Source of the DNA: JAQVYV01 sp964507305
Lineage (GTDB): Bacteria; Bacillota; Clostridia; Saccharofermentanales; UBA5734
Assembly: GCA_964507305.1 (NCBI GenBank)
Contig: CAZDPQ010000119.1
Location: 1 to 7,510, forward strand
DNA length: 7,510 nucleotides
Direction of reading: 5' to 3'
Positions 1 through 6,506 of the stretch are shown piece after piece (position 1 is the stretch's first letter; every line of letters begins with the position of its first letter). The position numbers and the translations under genes were made by a program. A model generated the notes under the pieces. That model was not told where the DNA came from, made no database searches, and saw nothing but the letters and a program-made list of their open reading frames with translations.

Positions 1-392
1 GGGTGAAGGGCGGCCTCCGGGTAGACAAAGCGCTTGACCTGCTGTCCGAATCGTATCGGGACAGCACATTCCGGTATTTCATCCGGCAGATCCGCTTCAA
101 CCTGAAGTACAGGGGCAACACGGCGGAATTGTTAGACGACCTTGAATCCCAGTTCATGAGAATCGAAGAAGAACATACCAGACGCAAGATCGAATCTTCT
201 CACGACAGGATCATCCTGAAAGGCCTCTTTATCCTGACACCGGTCGTGGCATTCGCCGTGCTGCTGGCCAACGGGACGGCGCGCGAGCTGTTTCTGCAGA
301 CAACGGCAGGAAAAGCGGCCGCCTGTTTTTCCGCCGCGGCTTATGCGGCAGGCCTGGCCTTATACGGAACATCGCATCGAAGCACATTTTGA
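1..392 (+). CDS. TadB-like type II/IV secretion system F-domain protein, C-terminal part (5' truncated by window edge)
   Basis: Inner-membrane platform protein of a Tad/Flp type IVb pilus system; family members pair with TadC and carry the assembly ATPase. The frame is open to the left edge (codons begin at base 3), and the first visible codon, a GTG, is probably internal, so about 129 C-terminal residues are seen. The segment with LRVDKALDLL and YRGNTAELLDDLESQF is typical of the helical cytoplasmic core of T2SSF domains, where a low-complexity substrate-recruitment helix is followed by a conserved G-N/T-L-aliphatic stretch. Two hydrophobic segments follow (about residues 73-90 and 103-121), the usual C-terminal membrane pair. 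The next gene, 19 bases downstream, is a second F-domain protein, the usual tadB-tadC order. The assignment as TadB rather than TadC rests on that order and on the C-terminal topology. Confidence 0.75.
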   Translation, partial: VKGGLRVDKALDLLSESYRDSTFRYFIRQIRFNLKYRGNTAELLDDLESQFMRIEEEHTRRKIESSHDRIILKGLFILTPVVAFAVLLANGTARELFLQTTAGKAAACFSAAAYAAGLALYGTSHRSTF

Positions 393-411
393 TAAAAAGG
401 AAGCCTGGAAA

Positions 412-1275
412 ATGAACGGATGGATGGATCCCCTGCTGATGGCTTGTCTTGTCGTGCCGGTCACCGCATCGGTCTATATCGCGCTGCCGTGGATCTTTGT
501 TGCGAAAGACAGGAAAAGATATCCCTACCATGCCGGCAGAACGGAAAACCGGCTGCCGGGAAGCGTTTTCGATAAACTTCCGGTCTCGTCTTTTCTGCGG
601 AAAAGCGTGACTGCGAAGCTGGAGGAAGCAGGACTCGGCGACGGGAACACCTGGAAATACTGGATCCTGCTGACGATACCGGTACCCGCAGCCGCAGCGG
701 TGCTGATGCTCGCGGGCGGAAGCGGATTCCCGGCTGCGCTCGCGGTGTCATCCTGCGGCGTGGTGCTGCCGGAACTTTATCTCCGCGGCAAGATCGCTGA
801 ACGAAAGAAAGCCTTCACCCTCAGCGCGTATAAGCTCTACAGCTTTCTCCATTCCCAGATTTCGTCGGGGATCAAGGCAACGGACGCCATCCGCGAACTC
901 CACCGCATCGCAGATCATCCCCTCATCCATGATGCTTTCGTTCGCTTTGCGGCGCATTATGAATTGACGCTGGATATCGAGGAAGCGCTCGAAATGATCC
1001 GCAAATCGATCAAAGGGTACGACGCGGACATGCTCTGCGTATGCATACGTCAGTGCGTTGAAACCGGCATGGCCGGCAAAACCCTGCTGAAGATGGAACA
1101 GCTCATGTTCGCGAAGTTTTTCTTTCTTCTTCAGAAAGAAACGGCGCGCTACAGGACGCGGCTTCTTTTCGCCGGACTGCTTGCCGTCGTGCCTCTGATG
1201 GCTCTTTTCGCCTTGCCGGTCATCTTTGACGCGGTTCGGGGATTTGAACAGGTGCTGCATTCTCCGTTCGCGTGA
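412..1275 (+). CDS. TadC-like type II secretion system F-domain platform protein
   Basis: Second inner-membrane platform subunit of the Tad pilus machine, 287 residues, close to the usual TadC length. The ATG at 412 is chosen because AAGGAAG lies about 8 bases upstream; an in-frame ATG at 343 would overlap the upstream gene by 50 bases and has no good site. Hydrophobic segments are seen at about residues 8-30, 85-105 and 107-123 and near the C-terminus (about 253-273). The F-domain core lies between the last two, from about residue 135, and includes the helices around SAYKLYSFLHSQISSGIKATDAIREL and the conserved ETGMAGKTLLKMEQ-like segment. The stop codon is embedded in a strong hairpin (1262-1281) that separates this gene from the pilin. 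The family call is firm; the TadC label follows from gene order. Confidence 0.8.
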   Translation: MNGWMDPLLMACLVVPVTASVYIALPWIFVAKDRKRYPYHAGRTENRLPGSVFDKLPVSSFLRKSVTAKLEEAGLGDGNTWKYWILLTIPVPAAAAVLMLAGGSGFPAALAVSSCGVVLPELYLRGKIAERKKAFTLSAYKLYSFLHSQISSGIKATDAIRELHRIADHPLIHDAFVRFAAHYELTLDIEEALEMIRKSIKGYDADMLCVCIRQCVETGMAGKTLLKMEQLMFAKFFFLLQKETARYRTRLLFAGLLAVVPLMALFALPVIFDAVRGFEQVLHSPFA

Positions 1276-1282
1276 ACGGAGG
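1261..1282 (+). other. intercistronic hairpin over the tadC stop codon
   Basis: CTCCGTTC (1262-1269) pairs perfectly with GAACGGAG (1274-1281) around a four-base GCGT loop, and a T-G pair at 1261/1282 can extend it. The tadC stop codon (1273-1275) lies at the loop and start of the 3' arm. No T-run follows, so it is not a classical terminator. A likely role is an RNA-processing or 3'-end-protecting element that lets the downstream pilin message accumulate to a different level from the platform genes. That role is inference. Confidence 0.5.
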
Positions 1283-1304
1283 ATTTCAGTAACGACACGA
1301 ATGG

Positions 1305-1379
1305 AAAGGAGGTGAAAAAATGTTCCGTTTGATCGAATCAAGAAAACAATCGATCGCAAAGAAAGGAGGGAATGCCATG
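1305..1379 (+). promoter_or_regulatory. two tandem strong Shine-Dalgarno sites and starts for the prepilin
   Basis: AAAGGAGGTG at 1305-1314 serves the ATG at 1320, and AAAGGAGGG at 1362-1370 serves the ATG at 1377. Both starts are in one frame, and in each case AGGAGG is followed by a 7-base spacer. The second site lies inside the coding sequence of the long form, where it encodes KKGGN. Either one start is real and the other fortuitous, or both are used and the leader length varies. Confidence 0.6.
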
Positions 1380-1547
1380 GATCTGAACAGCAGAAGAGGC
1401 TTCGGGATCAATGAGATCATCGGCATCGCGGCAGGGCTTATCATTGCCGCACTGATCGTGATCCCCGGGCTTCGCACGTTTGCCCAGTCTGTCATGTCGG
1501 CTTTGTCGACATGGTGGACCGATGTATCATCCACCCTGTTCCGGTGA
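1320..1547 (+). CDS. Flp1-like type IVb prepilin
   Basis: Probable major pilin subunit of the Tad pilus: 75 residues from the ATG at 1320, or 56 from the in-frame ATG at 1377. A prepilin-type site is clear. The basic leader ends in SRRG, followed by FGINE, giving F at +1 and the key glutamate at +5, and then a hydrophobic helix (IIGIAAGLIIAALIVIPGL). The mature product would be about 48 residues, typical for Flp pilins. The start is uncertain. The ATG at 1320 has AAGGAGGTG ending 5 bases before it, and the ATG at 1377 has AAGGAGGG ending 6 bases before it. Both would give a leader ending at the same glycine, 27 or 8 residues long, with the same mature pilin. The gene lies after a hairpin that separates it from tadC. 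Processing would need a TadV/CpaA peptidase encoded elsewhere. Confidence 0.8.
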   Translation: MFRLIESRKQSIAKKGGNAMDLNSRRGFGINEIIGIAAGLIIAALIVIPGLRTFAQSVMSALSTWWTDVSSTLFR

Positions 1548-1589
1548 TCCCGAAACGCCCGCAGCCATTTTTGATCCGGAGGAAATCTC

Positions 1590-1976
1590 ATGATCGACAA
1601 AGCCCTTGTTGCCGCATTCAGCCTGGTGCTGGTCCTATCCTTTTTTGTCGGGATGCTTGGAATGGTTCTTGCCGTTTCGCAAAAAATCACTTTTGACAGC
1701 ATCTGCAGGAATACGCTCCTGCAGATCGACATCGACGGAGGTCTGACAGACAGCAGCAGGAGAGATCTTGTTTCAAGGCTTGACGATTCGGGGTTCGCGG
1801 AGATCAACGTCAGCGGACCCTCGGAAGTTCAGTACGGCGGATGGATCCATTTCATCGTTTCCGCAAGAGCGAAATCCGTGCGATGGATCTGTTTGCTGAC
1901 ATTCAGCGGAGAAGGAACGGAGTTTGCATATGACAGGCAGATCGTTTCGAGAAAAATCCATAATGCCGCGTACTAA
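1590..1976 (+). CDS. small single-pass membrane protein of the Tad locus, DUF4320-like
   Basis: A 128-residue protein with one N-terminal hydrophobic helix (about residues 6-29) and a roughly 95-residue extracytoplasmic domain rich in beta-type sequence, including a segment with the residues GGWIHFIVSARAKS. Short proteins of this layout follow the Flp1 pilin in clostridial Tad loci and are often called DUF4320. They are thought to be minor pilins or pseudopilins, replacing the TadE/TadF of Proteobacteria. No clear prepilin peptidase site precedes the helix, because the protein starts only a few residues before it (MIDKAL). The start is supported by GGAGG 8 bases upstream. The 3' end overlaps the next gene by 47 bases, which suggests coupled translation. 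Locus membership is solid; the DUF assignment is from recall of the pattern and is moderate. Confidence 0.7.
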   Translation: MIDKALVAAFSLVLVLSFFVGMLGMVLAVSQKITFDSICRNTLLQIDIDGGLTDSSRRDLVSRLDDSGFAEINVSGPSEVQYGGWIHFIVSARAKSVRWICLLTFSGEGTEFAYDRQIVSRKIHNAAY

Positions 1977-2394
1977 AAAGGGTTCCGTCGGGCTATCCCT
2001 GGTTGCAGCCGCTTTTACGGTGATGGTCCTGGTACCGTCCATGATATTTGTCCTGAAGGCCTTTCTGACAAAGTATCAGGCGGACAGCGCGAAGGAGGTC
2101 CTGAAAATCGCGTCGGCCGGAGCGTGCCAGGCCATCAGCCGACAGCGGCTGGGGAGCGTGATCCTGTATCTGGATGAAGCGAAAGCTGCCGTATATTTCC
2201 GGGAGTCCGCAGACAGGCTGCTTGAGGAACGAACGTATCTGAAGGTCGTGGAAGATGCTGCAGCAGCATTTTCACTGACCGGAAACATCATCACGGTGAA
2301 CAGCGAGATCACGATCATCACGGCCTTCGGAAAAGCGGAGACTGTGAAGGATACGTGCCGTTGGATCACGGAAACGGCAGGGACAGGCGAATGA
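1930..2394 (+). CDS. hypothetical single-pass membrane protein, possible TadE-like minor pseudopilin
   Basis: A 154-residue protein, not recognised by family. A basic N-terminus (PRTKKG) precedes a long hydrophobic helix (about residues 18-42, SLVAAAFTVMVLVPSMIFVLKAF). An alanine-rich amphipathic region and a C-terminal beta-type segment follow. The KKG-SVGLS junction resembles a prepilin cleavage site but lacks the glutamate at +5, so normal pilin processing is doubtful. The ATG at 1930 is chosen because GGAG lies 7 bases upstream; an ATG at 1963 would reduce the overlap with the previous gene to 14 bases but has no clear ribosome binding site. The stop overlaps the next start in an ATGA at 2391-2394. 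Its position between pilin-like genes and cpaB suggests a minor pilin or assembly component; this is inference. Confidence 0.65.
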   Translation: MTGRSFREKSIMPRTKKGSVGLSLVAAAFTVMVLVPSMIFVLKAFLTKYQADSAKEVLKIASAGACQAISRQRLGSVILYLDEAKAAVYFRESADRLLEERTYLKVVEDAAAAFSLTGNIITVNSEITIITAFGKAETVKDTCRWITETAGTGE

Positions 2395-3092
2395 AAAAGA
2401 ACAAACAGATTTTATGGACATGTGTCATCAGTATCGTGGTATTATGCATGATCTATTTTTTCCTCTCTACCCGGACAGGCGAAGCACGGACAGTCTATCT
2501 TATGGCGGAAGACGCGGAGGCAGGAAGTCTGCTTGATCCGGAAAAACTGCTCCCGGTAACGGTCCGGACGGACGTGATATTACCGAATGCAGTCTCCGAG
2601 GCCGGTATGGCAGCCGGGAAGACGTTGCTGCGCGACATGAAAAAAGGGGATATCCTTGCCGCGCACGATGTGGGAGATCCTTTGACAGGAATCCTGTATC
2701 CGGATCTCGCGGACGGGATGGAATTGTATTCCCTATCCGTAAAGCCTGAAGAAGCGAACGGCTGGTGGCTTTATGAAGGAAACAGGATCAATCTCTATCT
2801 CATCCTGCCGGAGGAACTGCAGAGCGGCCCGGACAGCGAAGAGTCGGAGCTTCTGCCCGATGCGTGCGGATCCGCGATGAGGATGGGAGGAGTCCGCATC
2901 ATGCGGATCCTGAGCGGATCGGGAGGGCCTGTCTCGGCGGGCGACAGCGATAGGATCCTTTGTCTGGAGCTGAAAACGGACCAGATCGGCATCCTCGAAA
3001 AAACCGAAAAAGGCGGGATCATACGGATATCCGCGTGCAACGAAGCGCCGGAACCGCATCCGGCAGGATCACAAGAAGAAAGGAGTTCATGA
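2391..3092 (+). CDS. CpaB/RcpC-like Tad pilus assembly protein with SAF domain
   Basis: A 233-residue periplasm- or envelope-facing Tad pilus assembly factor. KKNKQ is followed by a single N-terminal anchor helix (about residues 7-27). A SAF-like domain comes next (about 34-102), recognisable from the pattern of an acidic/AGS motif (EDAEAGSLLDPEKLLPV), the valine-rich strand, and AAGKTLLRDMKKGDILAAHDV. The remaining half resembles the RcpC/CpaB C-terminal domain, with a Y-x-L-S-V strand and a GNRINLYLI strand matching the G-D-x-V-D-V position of the family. The start overlaps the preceding stop (ATGA), and only a weak AGG precedes it, so translation is probably coupled. In most Tad loci cpaB sits at or near the 5' end; here it is near the 3' end, after the pilins. 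The family call is good from the SAF pattern; sequence divergence lowers it slightly. Confidence 0.72.
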   Translation: MKKNKQILWTCVISIVVLCMIYFFLSTRTGEARTVYLMAEDAEAGSLLDPEKLLPVTVRTDVILPNAVSEAGMAAGKTLLRDMKKGDILAAHDVGDPLTGILYPDLADGMELYSLSVKPEEANGWWLYEGNRINLYLILPEELQSGPDSEESELLPDACGSAMRMGGVRIMRILSGSGGPVSAGDSDRILCLELKTDQIGILEKTEKGGIIRISACNEAPEPHPAGSQEERSS

Positions 3093-3373
3093 TGAATAAA
3101 ACGAACGGAAAGATAAAACGGAGGGAAGAAGGCGGAGATGATTTTCGCTATGAGATCCTGAACCATATCGGGATTTTGTCGACATCGAATTCCGGCTGGA
3201 CAAAAGAAGTTAACATCGTGAAGTGGAATGACGCATTGCCGAAAATCGACATCCGGGAATGGGATGGAGAGCATGTAAAAATGAGTAGGGGAGCGAGCCT
3301 GACGGTCAAAGAATCAGAAAAGCTGCGCGATCTGCTGGACAATGTCGACCTGTCCACTATTCAGCCGGATTGA
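3092..3373 (+). CDS. YdbC/PC4-type single-stranded DNA-binding protein
   Basis: A 93-residue protein with a bacterial PC4/p15 (YdbC-like) domain: a curved four-stranded sheet plus a C-terminal helix that binds ssDNA as a dimer. The matching stretch runs from about residue 24 to 86. It includes GWTKEVNIVKWND, PKIDIREW, the HVKMSRGASLT segment and a helix with ESEKLRDLL; the W-x-x-x-x-P-K-x-D-I-R-x-W pattern is characteristic. The ATG at 3092 is preferred over 3089 because AGGAG then has a 6-base spacer rather than 3. The start shares one base with the cpaB stop (TGATG), so it appears to be the last gene of the pilus operon. A DNA-binding protein with no obvious pilus role there is odd; it may act in transcription or replication and simply be co-transcribed. 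Confidence 0.85.
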   Translation: MNKTNGKIKRREEGGDDFRYEILNHIGILSTSNSGWTKEVNIVKWNDALPKIDIREWDGEHVKMSRGASLTVKESEKLRDLLDNVDLSTIQPD

Positions 3374-3379
3374 CACCGG

Positions 3380-3415
3380 CCGGCAGCAGGCCTGCCGGCA
3401 GCAGCCCGGCAGGCC
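3380..3415 (+). terminator. GC-rich repeat able to form two exclusive hairpins, possible weak terminator of the pilus operon
   Basis: CCGGCAG occurs three times (3380, 3395, and 3406 as CCGGCAGG). The 3389-3398 arm GGCCTGCCGG pairs perfectly (10 bp) with 3406-3415 CCGGCAGGCC around a CAGCAGC loop. Alternatively CTGCCGG (3392-3398) pairs with CCGGCAG (3380-3386), giving a 7-bp stem with a 5-base loop. The two cannot form together. The longer hairpin starts 15 bases after the PC4 stop and is followed by CTTCCGCCC-type sequence rather than a T-run, so intrinsic termination would be weak. It could equally be an attenuator-like element or an mRNA 3'-end stabiliser. Confidence 0.4.
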
Positions 3416-3451
3416 TTCCGCCCGAAGCATCCGAATGCGGCAAAATGGACA

Positions 3452-3480
3452 TTCCTCTTTCCCCGAAAATTTGGTATCAT
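3452..3480 (+). promoter_or_regulatory. weak candidate promoter for araC-metK
   Basis: TATCAT at 3475-3480 is a fair -10 box. The best-spaced -35 position (3452-3457, TTCCTC, 17-bp spacer) is poor, and the local sequence is AT-rich compared with its flanks. A start near 3487 would give a leader of about 25 bases to the TTG start of araC. A poor -35 fits an activator-dependent or weak promoter, but the site may also be chance. Confidence 0.25.
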
Positions 3481-3510
3481 TAGTTAAGTCATCGCGATGG
3501 AGGGGAAAGT

Positions 3511-4482
3511 TTGTTCGAAGATCTGCTTCCGGAATTGGAAAAGAGCATCGCCCATTTCACCGGCTCGATCCCGGTCGTATTCAAGGGGATCGAGCGTCAG
3601 TTCGCGAGCGGGAGCACCGGCACGAAGGCAAACAGACATGCTTTTCACGAACTGCTCTATGTGAAAAACGGCCGGGCGGTTTTCGATATCGAAGGAAGGA
3701 AGATCCATATCCAGAAGGGAGACACTCTTGTTATCCGGCCGGACAAGAGCCATTCCATCCAGGTCGGCGACGGCAGCGTCGACATGGTTGTGCTGTATTT
3801 CGGCTTCAAGCCTGTATCGGAAGGCGGGGATCCGGCGGAGCATGGTCCCGTGTCCGACAGGACGGGGATCCATGAGACCACGATCGAACGGTTCCTGCAG
3901 TTCGCCAGAGGTGCCGGACAGGATGGGACAAGCCCCCATGAAGACGGCGCCGTTCCCTACATCAATATCCGGGGCAAGGCAAGACAGGACATCGCCGGGA
4001 TCGTCGGCCAGATCGTACGCGAGAGCAAGGGCGACGAGTATGGCAAGGAGCTGATGATGCAGTTTCTGGCCATGGAGCTTCTCATCGCGCTTTCCAGGGG
4101 GCTCCGCGAAGAATGGGAGGAAAGCCTGCGTGTCCGTTCGGGAAAGGCCAAGGAGCTGGTAACCATCGCGAGGGAATATCTGGTGCGCAATCATGACAGG
4201 GACATATCCGTTGCCGATGCCGCTGCCCATGTTTTTCTGAGCCAGGGCTATTTCACGAGAGCGTTCAGGGAAATGACCGGAATGAGCCCGATCAATTTTC
4301 TGATCCAGGTTCGTGTCGATCATGCCTGCAGGCTTCTTGAAGATGAAGACATCAAGGTTTCAGCGATCGCGCGGACGGTGGGCTTTGCAAGCCCACAGCG
4401 CTTCAACGCCGCTTTCCGCAAGCACACGGGGATCACGCCCGTCGAATATCGCCGCAGTCTGGCGAAAACAAGAGAACATTGA
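3511..4482 (+). CDS. AraC-family transcriptional regulator with N-terminal cupin domain
   Basis: A 323-residue DNA-binding regulator. The N-terminal part is a cupin-type ligand-binding domain (about residues 42-100), with HAFHELLYVKNG, KGDTLVIRPDKSH and a hydrophobic strand VDMVVLYFGF. A longer helical linker follows. The C-terminal ~105 residues are the double helix-turn-helix AraC domain: first HTH around ISVADAAAHVFLSQGYFTRAF, then MTGMSPINFLIQVRVDHACRLLEDED, and the second HTH around IKVSAIARTVGFASPQRFNAAFRKHTGITPVEYRRS. The TTG at 3511 is chosen because GGAGGGG lies just upstream and gives a full cupin domain; no ATG fits. The stop is 18 bases before metK, so the two genes are probably co-transcribed. 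The inducer is unknown. Pectin/sugar or methionine-related signals are possible but not shown by the sequence. Confidence 0.85.
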   Translation: MFEDLLPELEKSIAHFTGSIPVVFKGIERQFASGSTGTKANRHAFHELLYVKNGRAVFDIEGRKIHIQKGDTLVIRPDKSHSIQVGDGSVDMVVLYFGFKPVSEGGDPAEHGPVSDRTGIHETTIERFLQFARGAGQDGTSPHEDGAVPYINIRGKARQDIAGIVGQIVRESKGDEYGKELMMQFLAMELLIALSRGLREEWEESLRVRSGKAKELVTIAREYLVRNHDRDISVADAAAHVFLSQGYFTRAFREMTGMSPINFLIQVRVDHACRLLEDEDIKVSAIARTVGFASPQRFNAAFRKHTGITPVEYRRSLAKTREH

Positions 4483-4500
4483 TCGAACCGGGAGGATATG

Positions 4501-5700
4501 ATGAACAGAAAAGACAGAGGAAAATGGTTTTTTACGTCCGAATCCGTGACCGAGGGACATCCGGATAAAATGTGCGACCAGATCTCCGATACGATCCTGG
4601 ATGCCATCCTGGCGCAGGATCCGGACGCCAGGGTCGCCTGCGAAACGGCGGTCACGACCGGGCTGGTCCTTGTCATGGGAGAAGTGACGACCGACTGCTA
4701 TGTGGATATCCAGGATCTAGTCAGATCCACGATCCGCAAGATCGGATATACCAGGGCGAAATATGGATTCGACAACGAGACCTGCGCCGTCCTCACATCG
4801 ATCCATGAACAATCCCCGGATATCGCGATGGGCGTGGATCATTCTCTCGAGATGAAGAGCGGCCATACGCAGACCGGCTTCGAGCTCGGAGCCGGAGACC
4901 AGGGGATGATGTTCGGATACGCCTGCTCCGACACGGAAGAGAAAATGCCTCTGCCGATTTCCCTTGCGCACGGCTTATGCAGACAGCTTGCCCGTGTCAG
5001 GAAGGAAGGATCGATCCCTTATCTGAGACCGGACGGGAAGGCGCAGGTCACGGTCGAATATCGGGACGACAGACCGGTCCGCGTGGACACGATCGTGATC
5101 TCGGCCCAGCATAACAGCAATGTTTCCCACAGCCAGATCGAATCGGACATCCTGAGCGAGGTGGTCCGCGCCGTGATCCCCGCCCGTCTGCTTGACGCAG
5201 AGACCCGCTATTTCATCAATCCCACAGGTCAGTTTGTCATCGGAGGCCCCCAGGGGGATTCCGGCCTGACCGGGAGAAAAATCATCGTTGACACATACGG
5301 AGGATTCGCGCGGCACGGGGGAGGAGCCTTTTCGGGGAAAGACCCCACAAAAGTCGACCGTTCGGCATCGTATATGGCGCGCTACATCGCGAAAAACATC
5401 GTCTGTTCCGGAACGGCGTCGGAATGTGAGGTCCAGATCGCCTATGCGATCGGCAAGGCGGAACCGGTTTCGGTTTCAGCCAATACATTCGGCACGGGCA
5501 GGATCCCCGACAGCGCGCTTTCCGACATCGTTGTCCGGCTCTTCGACCTCAGACCCGCTTCCATCATCCGCCAGCTCGGACTGGATCGGCCGATTTATGC
5601 TCAGACGGCATCCTACGGGCACTTCGGCAGGACGGATCTTGATCTCCCATGGGAAAAGGCCGACCGGGCGGAGGAGATACGGCGGGCGGCCGGGCTCTGA
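4501..5700 (+). CDS. metK: S-adenosylmethionine synthetase (methionine adenosyltransferase)
   Basis: A cytoplasmic enzyme that makes S-adenosylmethionine from methionine and ATP, supplying methylation reactions. The product has 399 residues, at the usual length for bacterial MetK. Signature motifs are present: ESVTEGHPDKMCDQISD (residues 14-30, with the catalytic His20 and metal-binding Asp22), the ATP-binding GAGDQGMMFGY (130-140), and the phosphate-binding GGGAFSGKDPTKVDRS (273-288). No key residue is obviously missing. GGAGG at 4491-4495 is 5 bases from the ATG at 4501 and only 2 from that at 4498, so 4501 is preferred; the difference is one methionine. It follows the AraC regulator closely. 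The end of the gene leads straight into the comF region, and the next frame opens before the metK stop. No SAM riboswitch was recognised upstream. Confidence 0.97.
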   Translation: MNRKDRGKWFFTSESVTEGHPDKMCDQISDTILDAILAQDPDARVACETAVTTGLVLVMGEVTTDCYVDIQDLVRSTIRKIGYTRAKYGFDNETCAVLTSIHEQSPDIAMGVDHSLEMKSGHTQTGFELGAGDQGMMFGYACSDTEEKMPLPISLAHGLCRQLARVRKEGSIPYLRPDGKAQVTVEYRDDRPVRVDTIVISAQHNSNVSHSQIESDILSEVVRAVIPARLLDAETRYFINPTGQFVIGGPQGDSGLTGRKIIVDTYGGFARHGGGAFSGKDPTKVDRSASYMARYIAKNIVCSGTASECEVQIAYAIGKAEPVSVSANTFGTGRIPDSALSDIVVRLFDLRPASIIRQLGLDRPIYAQTASYGHFGRTDLDLPWEKADRAEEIRRAAGL

Positions 5701-5744
5701 TTGCATGGGATGAAGGCGCGCGACAGGAGATCCTCGGTTCCCGG

Positions 5745-6497
5745 ATGACTTGTGAATGGAGCCGTATCCTGAAAGAGATCGTGTTCCCGAATGTATGCTG
5801 CTTCTGCGGCCGCACTGCGGCTGCGTCCGACGTGGAAGGCATCTGCCGTTCATGCGCGGCTTGCCTGCCGTTACGCTCGGCGACGGATCGGATCCGCCCA
5901 TGTGTCGACGGTCATCATCTTCTTCAGATGGGCCGGAGCCTACGCGACAATTTCCCGGTCATCATCGCCTGCCGGTATGAAGAGCCGATCCGGAGCGCCA
6001 TGGTCGCCATGAAATTCGGCGAAGCGGCATATTTCATGGAGGTATTCGGAAGCATTCTGGCACTGTCAGTCCGTCAGACAGGCAGGATATATGACCGGAT
6101 CGTTCCGGTCCCCTTGCACGAGCGCAGACACAGAGAGCGGGGGTATGACCAGGCGATGCTGATCGCCCGCAAGCTGTCCGAAGCGACCGGGATCCCGGTT
6201 GATGGATCCTGCCTGGTCCGGATCCGGAACACCGGAAGGCAAAGCGAAACAACGAACAGGCGGACCCGGATCGGCAACCTGTCCGGCGCATTCGTATGCG
6301 CAAGTCCCGAAAAGCTCGCCGGAGAAAGGATCCTGCTGCTGGACGATGTTCTGACTACAGGGGCGACCCTGTTCAACGCGGCGGAAGCCATCCGCACCGC
6401 GGAGGGCGCATGGGCAGGGGAGAAAGGGATGCGCGGGGGAGGGACCGATATCACCGGGATCGTGCTGGCGTCGGACCGCAAAGGCGCAGGAGAGTGA
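5745..6497 (+). CDS. comFC: ComFC-type phosphoribosyltransferase
   Basis: A 250-residue member of the ComF family, linked to DNA uptake and ssDNA handling in competent bacteria. An N-terminal zinc-ribbon-like segment has C-x2-C at residues 18-21 and a second C-x2-C at 34-37. It is followed by the family block RYEEPIRSAMVAMKF (77-91), IVPVPLHERRHRERGYDQ (119-136), a segment ending in GRQSETTNRRTRIGN and SGAF, and the PRPP-binding loop LLLDDVLTTGAT (197-208). The start is uncertain. The ATG at 5745 matches family N-termini, but the nearest AGGAGA (5725-5730) is 14 bases away. The frame stays open back to an ATG at 5649 that overlaps metK by 52 bases but has no ribosome binding site. A Gly-rich insert (GEKGMRGGGTD, near residue 230) follows the PRPP loop. 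The metK-comFC adjacency suggests read-through transcription. Confidence 0.85.
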   Translation: MTCEWSRILKEIVFPNVCCFCGRTAAASDVEGICRSCAACLPLRSATDRIRPCVDGHHLLQMGRSLRDNFPVIIACRYEEPIRSAMVAMKFGEAAYFMEVFGSILALSVRQTGRIYDRIVPVPLHERRHRERGYDQAMLIARKLSEATGIPVDGSCLVRIRNTGRQSETTNRRTRIGNLSGAFVCASPEKLAGERILLLDDVLTTGATLFNAAEAIRTAEGAWAGEKGMRGGGTDITGIVLASDRKGAGE

Positions 6498-6506
6498 TAC
6501 CTAGTC

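Noticed and set aside
748..1359. 203-codon open frame on the minus strand
   Set aside because: Antisense shadow of tadC; product shows no domain pattern and the + strand gene has F-domain features.
3374..3510. SAM riboswitch upstream of araC-metK
   Set aside because: No SAM-box core sequences are present; the only structure is the CCGGCAG repeat.
3484..4323. 279-codon open frame on the minus strand
   Set aside because: It is the antisense shadow of the AraC-family gene, whose domains are clear on the + strand.
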